A stretch of 64,000 nt of DNA from Polytrichum commune (lineage: Eukaryota > Streptophyta > Polytrichopsida > Polytrichales > Polytrichaceae): NCBI GenBank assembly GCA_950295325.1, contig OX485803.1:65053554-65117553 (forward strand), in the 5' to 3' direction. This document shows positions 1-11,299 of this stretch, piece after piece (the first letter of the stretch is position 1; each line of letters starts with the position of its first letter). The translations under genes were made by a program, and so were the position numbers. The notes beneath the pieces were generated by a model. That model saw only the letters and a list, made by a program, of their open reading frames with translations, was not told where the DNA came from and ran no database searches.

Positions 1-95
1 ACTAATTTGAGGTATAATCCCATGGATTCCTCTAAAGTTGTCAGTAATTTTCCTGAAGTCTTGAACTTCAACCGGTTCATCTGTAACTATGCAAA
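1..95 (-). repeat. Dispersed LTR-like repeat A, fragment
   Basis: Read on the minus strand this segment aligns with 50,540-50,640 and 11,320-11,410: the same order of blocks resembling AGATGAACCGGTTGA, GGAAAATTAC, TTTAGAGGAATC and ATATACCTCAAAT is present. A further copy lies near 42,205-42,262 (minus). No coding is visible. It is probably a piece of an LTR, because the 50.5-kb copy follows a Gypsy pol remnant. Confidence 0.6.
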
Positions 96-99
96 ATAC

Positions 100-480
100 G
101 ATATTAAGTGTTTGATACACTAAATACAAATGCATACACTAAATATCAATACCCCTATGAAAGTAAGTAACCTTAAATGTAAACTCAAACACTAAATATC
201 AACTATGGTAATATGTGGAAGTTATATGTTTGATTTTAGTGTTAGTAAAGATATGAAAAGAATGCCATCAACTTCGGCAGATGAGAAATCAACGAGTAGA
301 AAGGTGGGACGCCATCCCTAAAATCACAAGTCCAATGAAATCCATGCCTCACAGGAAGGGAGGTGGCAGTAGGGAAGGTAGCGGCACATTTATGTCTAAC
401 ACTAATTGTCAAGGAATTGAAAATTAGTGTTGAGCAAGGTAACATGGTAACAACATTAAATATAATCAAACACATTGATG
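100..480. repeat. ACACTAAAT-rich segment, possible CACTA-like subterminal debris
   Basis: The nonamer ACACTAAAT or its complement ATTTAGTGT recurs near 112, 137 and 188, with variants near 236, 400 and 424. The same motif recurs at 2,778-3,180 and 5,529-5,600, and the block at 400-475 matches 5,510-5,580 closely. Clustered short motifs of this kind are typical of subterminal repeats of DNA transposons, but no terminal ends are visible here. Confidence 0.4.
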
Positions 481-757
481 ATCCAAAGTAGCACGTTTCT
501 CACTGTTTCGAGTTACACAACGCTCTCACTATTCAACGAGAATGTAATACTTCCACTTAGCAAACTCATGTGTGTCGTGGAATGTCCGAACAGTAACCTA
601 TTGAACTTCCGTTAGTAAACACTTGAACTCCTGAGGAAGACGGTATCGCACTGCATGACTCCGAATAGCGATGTGCATCGATCGGGACGATCCGTGCACC
701 TTGTCGTTACTAGCTCAAAGAGACGGTAAAAAGTTTGTAGGCCTCATTTAGACTTTA

Positions 758-1013
758 ATCACTATATTCGTTAATTTGAGACTTTCTCTTGTCTCAAATT
801 AATATATGGATCACAACAACATGGTCTAATGTTTGGGTCATCCTACCTAAACCATCTTGATATGAGTTCTTAATTGGGTTCTTGATATGAACACCCGCTT
901 CAAAGTATTTGCATCTTACAACATTTTCCAATATCTATGTGATTTTATCCATGTTCTTATATTTGTAACTGTCTCAAAATGCCAAAAAAGTCCAAATTAA
1001 CGAATATAGTGAT
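758..1013. mobile_element. Small TIR element (MITE) with 5-bp target duplication
   Basis: This 256-bp element has perfect 21-bp terminal inverted repeats starting ATCACTATATTCGTTAAT, and CTTTA lies immediately outside both ends (753-757 and 1014-1018). The left end continues into a second small palindrome (TTAATTTGAGAC / GTCTCAAATTAA). There is no coding capacity. The superfamily is uncertain; a 5-bp duplication with these ends does not match a family I can name. Confidence 0.8.
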
Positions 1014-1391
1014 CTTTACGGAATGCGGATGTGTGTGTATGTGCACTTTGCAGCATCAACTCGTTCCTACACCATTCGATTCGATTCGATTCAATCCGAT
1101 CTGATGTCACGTACCTATGTTAAAAATTTATGAATTTTTCATCGAGCATTTATGAATGCTCAATGAAATCCAGTTGCGGGTGTGATATGCGGTATGTGTG
1201 TGTGTGTGTGTGGGCATCAGAATCCGATTCCAGGGAGTCATTCTTCCACCGACACCGAGTGGGATTTGGCAAAAAGAAAAGAGACCGTCGAGCCATTTTT
1301 GCAGCATTTCAGGGAGTCGATAGACTCCACAGCTTCAGGTAGATAGATTTGCAGTGGGCTTTGGGGACGATTCGAACGTTTTACTCAGAGG

Positions 1392-2120
1392 CAGTGTTCA
1401 AGTTTGAAGTGTGCATGTGCATTTCAATGTGAAGTGCTTCAGAATAATCCCACTTCACTCAAACTTTTTTGCAACACTTCACCGAAAAACAAACTTGATA
1501 TTGGCCGTTTTGTCTTGGATGTGAAAATGATGTGATGTCTCACTATATTGAAGAAGTGCATGCAATAGATTGATGCACTAGAATTATTTAGATTCCCTAC
1601 GTAATGCACGTAATCATCACCCGACTCCGAAGGCAAAGTCCTATGGTTTCTGGTCGATTTTCAAGTGTCAAAAATTCTAGCCCAATCCATATTTTTCATC
1701 GGAGTGACGATTGAATAGTGATACTCGCATCAATGCATCCGATGTTTCAAGTTTCAATCCACTTGTGCGATCACTCTTCACCCAATCCGGTTTGGGAAAT
1801 CCACGTTCACATATAGATGCCGAAGTTGCAGCCGATGCCGAGTCGAAGTTGCAAAGTCGAAATTGCAGGAGTTATTGGAATTTGGAAGTGTCTACTAGAG
1901 TGCCAAGATTGGAGTCCAGCTATGATTTTATTTGCAAAATGCAGCCATTGTATATTCTGACGGGTTGTTTTTGGAGAGGCCTTCACTATGACTAGTGGAA
2001 ACTCTGCAGAGCACATTTTTGTGAAGTGCCCACCCAAAAAAAAAAAAAAAAAAAAAAAAGACTTTTTTGACGGCCAAAATAGCATTTTACAAGTGTTGAA
2101 GACTTCAATATTGAACACTG
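1392..2120. mobile_element. Non-autonomous hAT-like element with 8-bp target duplication
   Basis: CTCAGAGG occurs directly outside both ends (1384-1391 and 2121-2128). The termini are inverted repeats beginning CAGTGTTCAA and continuing TTGAAGT with two mismatches. An 8-bp duplication plus CAG-type ends is the signature of hAT transposons. The 729-bp body contains a 24-base A run (2036-2059) and no transposase, so it depends on an autonomous relative. Confidence 0.78.
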
Positions 2121-2128
2121 CTCAGAGG

Positions 2129-3880
2129 TGTGGGGGCTGGGAAAACCGTGGAGGATTTGTTCCCCCGCTATTGTGTTTATTCTCTGCAAATGTTTTTCTA
2201 TCATGAATGCTGGAACTCCAGTTGCAAAACACGCTGCAGCAAAAAACCTTTGTATGTGAGGTCTACTGTATCTGTTTAAGGGGAGGCCTTGTATTATAAA
2301 TATTGGTGCATTTATTTTTAATTTATTTTGAAATACACATTTTAAAATTCATTTTAAAATACTCAGCAAATTTTGAGGTATTTTTAATTATAAATTCACA
2401 ACTACAGTTAGTCCAAGCCAGTATGGCAAATATAGACATGCTCAACTTCGTCAATTGTTCCATATTATCATATAGCGTTAGTACATTCAATCTAAATGAC
2501 AATGTCTAAGCCTTGAGTGACAAATACCGGAATACATAATGCACCACATGGCACACTGGACAAGTCGTGAATGGTGGTTTGCATTCGCAGTGTCTTCATT
2601 CTTGGATCAATACTTGGGCGGAGAAGAGCTCATAAAACTAATCTTAGAAGAGGGGAATGTTTTCGACAATTATTTGCCATAAAGAACCTCACAGACTGAT
2701 GTCATTTGATGATTTTCAAATAAAAAACATAAAAAACATTTAATAATGCCACCTCCGACCTCTAGAATGAAAAATGCAACACTAATTATAATCCCTCGCA
2801 CCCTACAGTAGCTACACTAACTATGAAATTTAGTGTCAGTATGGTACCTTTTCGGATGACACTTCTTGGGAACAAGTGAACCGATATTGTCATGGGTTGA
2901 TGGTTGAGTTCATCCATTGCCCAAATCCTTGCCTTCTCTTGTCAACACAACAACTTGTGATGAAATGTTGTCATGGATGATTGAGATTTGGATAAAAAAT
3001 CACTGGGTAAAGTGAATGTAACTGCAACATTGTGAACCAATAATCCCCCCAAATTTTTTTACAAGGAATGACAAAGAATGTTAGGGTTAACATTTAGTGT
3101 TGGTGTCACTATACTGCGGTTTACAATTAGTGTTGAGTGAGACAAGTAGGATTGGTGGCACTAAATACCATATTTAGTGTAGCTTGTTCAAATTAGGAAC
3201 TTGTCTTGTGACACAATCGCAGAGGAACAGTTAAATAAAACCATAGTAGTTCACTGGCTAGCTAGGTTCATAACACTACTTAGCTGATGAGTTGAGTTCA
3301 ATTACTGTGACTTCATATTCAATCCGGTTGTAGTGGATTCCGACATTCGGAGTCTATTGTCGGACCCATGAACAGAGCTCATTACCCAAGTAATGTTATG
3401 TTTCAAACATCCAACTAAGTAGGAAGCTTCCTAGTTTTGCAAGTACCCTATACCTTCCCACCTTCTATTTAAAGAAGGAGCACAAGTGAGAGGCTATGTG
3501 TAATTAAGATTTAGGTGCGTTTTATTTTTTTATTTTTTTTATTTTTTTGGGGGGGAGGGGGTGGGGGAGGGATGGGAGCATATTGAGAATAAGCCCCAAC
3601 GATGTCTCATGTCAATTCCATTTGTTCGTTTTTCTCCTTCTTTTATTTTCAATTTAAACGACCTGCACAAGAAAGCGGTCACACCCTCTTGGCATATCGT
3701 CAATCTCCATGTCATTTGTTATGAGGATCAATCTAATGCAACGATGACATGTGGCATCCTTGGGCAGAAAGTGATTGATTTTCGCCTAATTCGAACCCAC
3801 AGCACGGTTTTCTATTGTTGGGTTGTTCATAGTTTTTTTGGTAAAAAAATCTAATCATACGAGGTCCAACAAAATCCAAT
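2129..3880. other. No gene seen; short repeats and G-rich tract
   Basis: No open frame here looks like protein. The stretch contains ACACTAAAT-type motifs at 2,770-3,190, a T-rich run followed by a G-rich run (about 3,518-3,575), and at 3,225-3,425 a repeat whose second copy lies at 13,375-13,530 (shared core TACTTAGCTGATGAGTTG). Confidence 0.6.
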
Positions 3881-3904
3881 TTTATTCACTGTTATTTATG
3901 ATTT

Positions 3905-4240
3905 TTTTTTCATGCATTTAACCCAAGAGCCCAATGAAGTGGCTGGGAAAAGTTGGGTTTTTTTTCTACCCTTCATGATAACTATTAGTTGGAATGCACA
4001 TGATGGCAGCTGAAATAAAACCATGATTTCACTCATAGAAATCAAGGTTTTTGCATTAAACCCGAAAACCCAATGCATCGGGCATGAAAACGTTTGGGAT
4101 TTTCCCCCACCCTTGATGATAACTACCGGTTGGGATTCACATGACGACAATTGGGAGAAAACCACGATTCCATTCGCAAAAATCAAGTAGTTTTTTTACA
4201 TTAGCACCCAAAACCCAATGCATCAGCCGGAAAGAAGTTG
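3905..4240. repeat. Tandem repeat, about 140-148 bp x 2.3
   Basis: The block ACCCAANNGCCCAATG, a short spacer, a CCTTGATGATAACTA-like block and an AAATCAAG-like block recur with starts near 3,921, 4,060 and 4,207. The units are diverged and carry no conserved frame. Confidence 0.7.
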
Positions 4241-4879
4241 GGAGCTATGTTCGGGGAAAACCGATGGCTAGTTCATTATTAGCCGATGGATTTCCCCTCA
4301 TGGCCGGTTCAAATTTCTAACCATCGGATGGCAATCCGATTGTAATTTCAATCCTCCAGCAATTAGCCGATGGACCAGAAAATGTCCCGGAAATGTAGCC
4401 GATTCTTCTTGTGAGTTATTGGATTTCAACAGGAAGCATCCAGAGCGCTATTTGTCTGGGGCATCTGATGATGCAATTGAGGAAGCACCCTAAACCTTAA
4501 ACTTTTTGAATTATGCAACCTTTCCATGACCAAATCCAATTGCTTCTATGAAGAATTGGGGGACCCTTGACCTTCCAGCGGTGAAGGCATTGCTAGGTTG
4601 AATTCCTGCCAAGGATATTAACTCTTCAAATTTAAAGTTTTGAACATGCCTTTCTTTTCACTTATTCAAGATTTTGTACTAAGAAATGATTTCTAATTAC
4701 TTTTCATACATTTTTTAAACAATTAGTGCCGATATGAAGTCCATTTAATCGGATATTGGCCAATGAAAATATGAAAACATAGGCAATTGGCCGATTGATT
4801 TTACAAAAGACGGGCTCTTGCCGATGTAAATTGGGAAAAATCCGACCCTTTGTAGCAACTACTGGCAATTAGCCACTAA
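4241..4879. other. No gene seen; GCCGAT-rich repeats
   Basis: Short dispersed copies of TAGCCGATGGA and related GCCGAT motifs are present in both orientations. There is no coding evidence. Confidence 0.5.
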
Positions 4880-6089
4880 GGGGCGGTTTACACTATGGAC
4901 CATGAAGTTGGACCAGGGCTCTGCAAGGCAGTTGATTGGCTCTTAAAGTTGTCCTGGGACAACTTCGGTTTACACTAAGGAAAAAATGGCAGAAGGACCA
5001 TGGAGGTTGAGGTCCCCAAAATATAAATTTTAAGGCCTAATAAATACACTGACATGGTCCAACGGGTTTTGTGATGAGAGAGGCAAGAGAGGTGGTCTGG
5101 TAGGAAAAGGCAAGGGCCCATGTCAGAGAAATGCCATTTCAAGAATGTTTTAATGAATCTACCTTTTCTGTGCCTTAATTATATTATAGCCCATGAGACA
5201 TACCAGCACTACCTTGCCCTACCCCTTAAACCGGCTTACACGTGTTTCATCAAACAACGCGGGACATCTAGAACTCAAGAATTCAAGTGCATATTTGTTT
5301 TTTTGGTCTACCAGCTGTAATGTTTGGAATTTGGGGGCGTGTAATATACCGCTGGAAAGGTCTTGAAAATGCCTTTCCAACAGTATATTACACGCCCCAA
5401 AATGTTTAAAACCTACAATTGCAAAAGAAAAAAGAAAAAAACGTAGTCGTTTAGTGACTGTAGATCAGGGTGGTCAAAAGAAGCACAATGGGAAATCTTC
5501 TAACATTAATAATCAAAGAATTGAAATTTAGTGTTGAGCAAGGTTGGGTGGTAACAACATTAGATATAATCAAACACTAAATATCTTATTTAGTGTAGTG
5601 ACAACACAAGGTACATGTCACATGTACAAATTGAATCGCTCATTTTTTTTGTAAAAATTGTTGTGAGAAGATTTGCAAGCCACATCTTCGACACATTTAA
5701 CAAGAAGTGAAGATAGTTGAAGCCCAAGAGATTACAAGAGAATGATCAAACTTTAAGGCGAAAAGAAGAAAAAACTAAGTGACAAGATAAGTGAAGGCAT
5801 GTGTAGGCAAGTGAAGGCAAATTGAAGTCAACATAATTATCAAACTTCATTTTTTTTCCCAAAACTGCCCTTTTTGGGCTTATATTAAAAAAAAAAATCA
5901 GCACATCCACTTCTTGCCACATGGTCATTCCTCTTGGTCCACATTCGGTTTACACCTAGTGAGGGGCCCAACGGCTTTATAAATCAAATTTTTAAGAACT
6001 CGAACCATGAAATGTAGACCACGTACTCGTACCGCGGAATAAGGCATCTTCCGTGGGACGAGTTCATGGTCTATGGTGTAAACCGCCCC
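4880..6089. mobile_element. Harbinger-like non-autonomous element, 1.2 kb
   Basis: The left end begins GGGGCGGTTTACACTATGG, and the complement of the right end begins GGGGCGGTTTACACCATAG. Similarity runs about 28 bp with two mismatches. TAA lies outside both ends (4877-4879 and 6090-6092). TAA/TTA duplications with G-rich ends are typical of PIF/Harbinger (Tourist-type) elements. No transposase is encoded. Internal copies of CGGTTTACAC near 4,969 and 5,946 suggest a composite or rearranged element, and the centre holds ACACTAAAT repeats and a hairpin. Confidence 0.8.
5331..5400. repeat. Short hairpin, 30-bp arms
   Basis: TTGGGGGCGTGTAATATAC and the following GGAAAGG are repeated inverted after a loop of about 10 bases, with about three mismatches in 30 bp. 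It could be a minimal nested inverted-repeat element or a small-RNA precursor; nothing here decides between them. Confidence 0.55.
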
Positions 6090-6092
6090 TAA

Positions 6093-6680
6093 GGCTTCAA
6101 AAACTTCCCGAACTCTGGTTGGGAGGATCATTTTTCCCCCACCCTTGGAAATGGAGCAGCAGCAGCAGCAGTGGTGGATGTAGTAGTGGGGGGCCATATA
6201 TACGGTAGACGACGGATGAACGAGTGCTGGGAATGTACCCATTAGCCATGAGGGGTGAAGACCATTAAAAGTAAAGGCCTCGTACAGATAGAGCCGCATC
6301 TCTGGGCTGACTCCACCTTGTCAGATAATATCGGTATTTGGGAATTCGGAAGCATTCATTCATTCATTATTATACTACAACATTATACCATCGTGCTTTA
6401 ATTTACTCACCACAGGCCCATCATCATTCTCAACATATATATATATATATTATAACTTACCACTTATAACTAGGCATTACATATGGTATGGTATGATATG
6501 ATATGTGGCCTTCTAGCTTGTGGATCGGAGCATTTCCGACCACAGTCGACGATTTCAGGCATTGAATCGCATCGACACTTGTCTCACTTGGTTAGTAACT
6601 TAATTGTGAATCACGGACATTTGTCATATGCTCAAGTTTCGGAATCGAAGCCGGGATGCGAAACTCATGCCAGTAATTAA
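6093..6680. other. No gene seen; microsatellites
   Basis: The stretch holds a short CAG run (about 6,151-6,166), CATT repeats (about 6,353-6,368), a TA run (about 6,437-6,451) and a TATGG/TATGA run near 6,482-6,503. The 124-codon minus-strand frame (6299 down to 5925) crosses the element end at 6,089 and shows no family features. Confidence 0.5.
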
Positions 6681-6693
6681 TGCCACTGTAAAA

Positions 6694-7067
6694 AGGCACC
6701 ACGGGCCTTGGCTTGGTGGTTAGGGCTCATGGCCCCCAATGAGGAGGTTGTGGGTTCTATTCCCCATGCCGGCGTGTTGCTCACCACCTTAGTCCACCCA
6801 ACTATGGTGGGGGGTCCTTGGACCTTGTTGTATGGGTACCTCAAAGCCCTTTGGGGGGATACCATATCCGGTATCTTCAAGGCACTAGTGGCTAGCTAGG
6901 AACTAGTACAGTGTGTCACTATAGTGTCCATCCTCGAAAGGGGAGAGTAGTATTTGTCCCAATGTCCCCTTGTCCAGTGGGCATCGGGTCATTGGCATTA
7001 CGAACGGACACTTTATTCACGCGGGCCCCTTGCTTGAAAGGGGTTGGAGTTTCTATCTATCTCTCTC
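6694..7067 (+). mobile_element. tRNA-derived SINE with 13-bp target duplication
   Basis: The head carries an RNA polymerase III promoter: box A TGGCTTGGTGG at 6709-6719 and box B GGTTCTATTCC at 6753-6763, 10 of 11 bases matching the GGTTCGANTCC consensus. The tRNA-like head is followed by an unrelated body and a TCTATC/CTCTCT tail. TGCCACTGTAAAA flanks both sides exactly (6681-6693 and 7068-7080). Head, body, simple-repeat tail and long target duplication together define a SINE insertion. The intact duplication implies it is fairly young. Confidence 0.9.
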
Positions 7068-7147
7068 TGCCACTGTAAAACTCTCCGACTTTATCATCAC
7101 AAACTAGCTAGCTAGGCACTCGCAGTTGTGGTCACTACACTATATAA

Positions 7148-7686
7148 GGCCCGCTCGCTTGCTTTACACCTAGAGGCCGGGCCAATTCATCTTGAGGCCG
7201 ATTGCATGAAGTTTCAGCCCCTTTTGGGTTCGAGGCCGGCCTCCACTACACATTATAATAAGATTATGATGGGGGCCAGTTTTCCCATATGTAGAGGTAT
7301 TAGGGCTGAGAAGCTACGCCGATTCAATAAATCTAGGATAATCCGACGGATTTAGCGTAATCTAGCATAGAGCCGTTCATATTTCCACATAATCTAATGG
7401 ATACGGTTCGTTAAAAAATAAGATTTTATTTGTTTTTTTAATTTATATAATTGTAATATGACGTTGGTCCCAAGACCAAGAATTGGCCCTCCATTTTGGG
7501 TGCACCCAATTCAACGAGCTCGGGCCGTGTTAGACCATGCATTTTTTGATTGAAAAATTCATACCACCAAATCGGCCCTGGCCTCTAAGTATAAAGGGGT
7601 TGGGGCCGATTTCAACCTTTTGGCCAATCACAAGTAAGGATCTCTTACACAACGAATTGGCCCGGCCTCTAGGTGTAAAGCGGCCC
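7148..7686. mobile_element. Harbinger-like non-autonomous element, 539 bp
   Basis: TAA flanks both sides (7145-7147 and 7687-7689). The shared terminal block GCTTTACACCTAGAGGCC continues GGGCCAATTC on both arms. The left end has about 8 extra bases before it. There is no coding. The ends resemble those of 4880-6089 and 10,211-11,275 (GGGCCRCTTYACAC type). Confidence 0.8.
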
Positions 7687-7982
7687 TAAATATACCAATT
7701 AGTAAGGGTGGGAGATTAGGGAGGGTGATACTACACTCCTTTATGCTATGAATTAGTGCCACCAAAAGATCTTAGATCTAGGAAGCATTGTTCATCTCGG
7801 CACTTGGCACTATTCATTGGCAAGCATGTGGCGCGCACTAATCACAAACAAACACTCATATTCTTGAAGTTTGTGGTACATGAGCATAGAATTTATCGTA
7901 GTCGTGAATTTAGTCACTCAGTGTCAACTTTAGCCCTTGATAACTTTGAGATTTGGCTAGATTGTGTGTGCGACTTGAATTA

Positions 7983-8326
7983 GGTCCGCTTTACATGAGG
8001 AGTCAAGGCATGTTTGGGGTTCCAACGTGTGTAAATCCCTGTACATGATTGACCTAATCCACTAAACAAACCCCAAGGCCTTTACAAGATGGAATCAAAG
8101 CCATTCCGCGAAATTCATATTTAAATGAGATGAAATGATATGTTTAAATGCACTCAAGACAAAATTTGATACCGAGAGTAGAGAATTGAGTTGAACCAAA
8201 ATGAAAACCCAATTTGCTTCCTTAAGATCGTGTCATAGCTTCCCCCTTCTTAGCTCGAGTCAATATTTGGAGTGAATTGGCTTCATATTTCCAAGGCCTC
8301 AATGCCCCCTCATGTGAAGGGCTCCT
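7983..8326. mobile_element. Harbinger-like element, degenerate
   Basis: The left end is GGTCCGCTTTACATGAGG and the complement of the right end is GGAGCCCTTCACATGAGG, 14 of 18 positions matching. TTA precedes the left end (7980-7982) and a TTA lies at 8327-8329, so the exact right boundary is uncertain by a base. There is no coding. Confidence 0.6.
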
Positions 8327-8832
8327 TTAGAGTGACCAGTCACCACATAACTTGGCACACAAACTGTACTCAGAATAATTCTTAAAATCATGAGGCCAGG
8401 GAGCAATGTTTCCAAGAACATGCTTTGCCTGGATAATATGCTTAATTTGGTGGTAGATTTATAAGAACATATGCCGTCTTTGCCAATGAATGGGGAAGAA
8501 TGGCTACTAGTTGCAAACGAACCGGTTCAATTCCCCATATTACCCCTTCAAATCAAAACTCTAGGAAACGAAGTGAATCATAATGTTATTTCTATTTAAA
8601 GCATAAATACAAGAAATAATTAAAGTGTCACTTCAATGGAGAATTGGTTGATAGTAAAGAAGTAAGGATAGTGACCAAGTTGGCTCGAATTTTCCCCGTT
8701 CATTGATTCATGTTAGTACATAAAATATGGACGGTGTGTATTTTTTTCCCCTTGCATTTATCCTTTCAAAGTTTTGGAACAAACATAATCACTCTATGAG
8801 TCCATTCATAGATTGTAATGAACAATAAGTCT

Positions 8833-8939
8833 ACAACCAAGTAGACTTCACATTTATCTTGCATGATCCATTCAGTGCCATGTAGGACTCTACATCCATC
8901 ATGCGTATGCACAAATGGATGTGAAGTCTACTTGGTTGT
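8833..8939. repeat. Palindromic hairpin, about 107 bp
   Basis: ACAACCAAGTAGACTTCACA is repeated inverted at the far end (21-bp perfect arms), with a second inner palindrome CATGTAGGACTCTACAT. Inner words resemble the middle of the foldback element at 10,211-11,275. Confidence 0.6.
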
Positions 8940-9840
8940 CAATTTGTACCGGGTCTTAAATCCTTTTTTGGCCAAGTGTTGGGAAAGTGAGGTTGCTTTG
9001 CTAGCTAATCTAGAGGGGAATAGGTGGGCAAATTGTCGTTGAAAGCTCGTAGTGAGCTTGAGAGCTTATAATTCTATGGGAATTTCTCCAAATTCGGCTA
9101 GCAAAATATAATAGGTATTTGTAGAATGCACTTTGACATGAGACAACATATGCATCTTCTTGCCCTTCTCAAAAAGCTTCCAACAATGAGAGTTTTCAAG
9201 TGGCCTCCCAAAATTTTCCGTGCCACATGTGAAAGTTGGAAGCACCAAAGCCTTGAATAGATGGCATTTCAGTTCCCAACATGTGACTATTGCCTCTTTC
9301 CTTAAAGTGCCCATGAAGACTTTCATACTTGTGATTCTTCATCTTTTGCTAGATGGCTCAAAGTACCATGTGAACAAAAATCAATCCCAAGGTATTCGCA
9401 TTCATGGGTCATCTCGAGTTGGTCTTCGTATAGGCAAAACGCCTCTTGGTTTAATTTCTTTTTGTTGCACCCAAAAATCATAATTTTGGTTTTAGATAAA
9501 TTGATTTCAAGGCTAGAAGCAGCGCAAAACTCATATAGCTTGTTGAAAGGTCCTTGTAGGCCTGTTCTTAATTTAGAAAGTAGAACAACATCGTCAGCAT
9601 GAAGAAAAATGACATGCACTTTTCAAACAAACACAAAGAACCACCGTCAATCTCGTCCAAATGCGGTCCATGTTCGTCAATGCACAAGGCAAGCCGTATA
9701 GAGCGTGGGAGCGCGAGAGAGAGAGGACATCCGTTCTTTAATACCACGGAGAATATGATATCTTCTTTCAAGGTCCCGGGGCCTTTTCCATCCTCCTTCC
9801 GTGTCACCGTCCGTCCATCCGTCCATCCATCCGCCACCTT
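8940..9840 (-). pseudogene. LINE reverse transcriptase fragment
   Basis: Minus-strand frames encode in order a PLSLAL-like block, a CIDEHGPHLDEIDG block, the catalytic ADDVVLLS motif of non-LTR reverse transcriptases (near 9,595), the KTKIMIFG thumb region, and a C-terminal part with GTLRKEA and LAEFGEIPIEL. Frames break several times, so it is dead. The second LINE at 39,380-41,850 has the same family words (NKRKLNQEAF, YLGIDF). N-terminal RT and endonuclease regions are absent, consistent with 5' truncation. Confidence 0.85.
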
Positions 9841-10210
9841 GTCATGTGGTTGCTTTGGAGGTCGGCAAACAATGAGTTAATTTAGCTCCTTTTGGGCCCC
9901 GCACGCCCCTAGCCTATTTACTCCACTCCATTGTGATTGGGTTCCACATATTCAACATCAATGCCCCTGAGCACAAAAAGTAGACGGCATGTTAAAATAC
10001 ACACATCAATTAGCGGATCTCGTCCCCCTCTATCTCTTCGATCCTTCAAGGCTGTTGCTTGTTGCTTTTATTTATTTATTAAGAACTGGGTCATATATAT
10101 TCAACTGGTGGCGGGCTGCAACTTGTGGACGGCCAGTGGGCCACTTGATGGGGAGATCTGGTAGGAAATTGGGTGGTCCCTGAACAAACAACCACGTGCA
10201 ATTCCACTAA
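9841..10210. other. No gene seen
   Basis: I find no gene, RNA or recognisable element between the LINE remnant and the foldback element. Confidence 0.5.
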
Positions 10211-11275
10211 GGGCCACTTCACACATGAGCCAAGAGCCGTGACCTTGTAATGGTGAGGACCCTTGACTCTCATCCAAAGGCTGTACCATGGGTGTTGGGA
10301 AAGCCATTTTATGTAGTCTTTGGCCGTCAAGCATAGTGTGAAGTGAGAATGAACCATGTTGCGGGACCATTGCATATTTTGTTGGCGGAAAAAGAGGGGA
10401 GGATTTGGTTTAACATAATATGTCTCCAAGTTTATCAATTTAAGATAACTACTTGGTGGTGTTTGTTTGTCCTGGAATCTGCCATGTAGTCTGTCCTGAA
10501 ATATGTCCTGTTGGAAAAAATATTTAAAAAGTCATGGTCTCCCGGAATTTGCGTCAAGCCCACCTCTTGGAGGTGGGTGTGACGCAAATTCCGGTAGACC
10601 ATGCACCCTTATCCACAACTAGCCATGTAGGACTCCATGTAGACTTTTCATCCACGAACTTTTCTTTGGGCCTTTAGGCCTTCACCTCCTAGTGTGAAGT
10701 GAACTTGGACGGTCTCCGCCTTTTCGACCAATCTACGAGCTCTCATTGGTCGAAAGGGCAGAGACCGTCCAAGTTCACTTCACTCACGAATGTGAAGGCC
10801 TAAAGGTCTAAAGAAGATTTCATGGATGAAAAGTCTACATGGAGTCCTACATGGCGGAGTATGGATAAGGATTCATGGTCTCTCGAAATTTGCGTCAGGT
10901 CCACCTCCAAGAGGTGGGCCTGACGCAAATTCTGGGAGACCATGACTTTTTTTTAATATTTTTTTGGTAGGACATATTTCAAGACAAATTGCAAGGCAAA
11001 TTGCAAGGCAAATTCAAGACTATATTCCAGGGCAGACAAACACCACGAAGTGATTATCTTGAATGGATAGAGTTTGAGACATATCCTCTTCTCTTTCTCC
11101 ACCAACAAAATATGCAATGGTCCCGCAACATGGTCCATTCTCACTTCACACTATGCTTGAGTACCCGTGACTACATGAAACGGCTTTCCCAACACCCATG
11201 GTACAGCCTTTGGATGAGAATCAAGGATCCTCACCATTGAAGGTCACGGCTCTTGGCTCATGTGTGAAGTGGCCC
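10211..11275. mobile_element. Harbinger-like foldback element, 1.07 kb near-palindrome
   Basis: The two arms (10,211-10,732 and 10,745-11,275) are inverted copies of about 520-530 bp separated by a 12-base centre. Termini start GGGCCACTTCACACATGAG, and TAA flanks both sides (10,208-10,210 and 11,276-11,278). Each arm contains its own smaller hairpin (GTGACGCAAATT type near 10,550-10,600 and 10,890-10,930). No transposase. A sister copy with TTA duplications lies at 55,893-61,040 and a diverged one at about 34,520-35,009. Confidence 0.88.
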
Positions 11276-11299
11276 TAAGAGCACGGGTCCACAATGAAC

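Noticed and set aside
2036-2059. Poly(A) run as evidence of a processed pseudogene
   Set aside because: The run is internal to a hAT-like element defined by its own 8-bp duplication, and no cDNA-like sequence precedes it.
5925-6299. 124-codon minus-strand frame
   Set aside because: Crosses the TIR of the Harbinger-like element and contains a CAG microsatellite; no family features.
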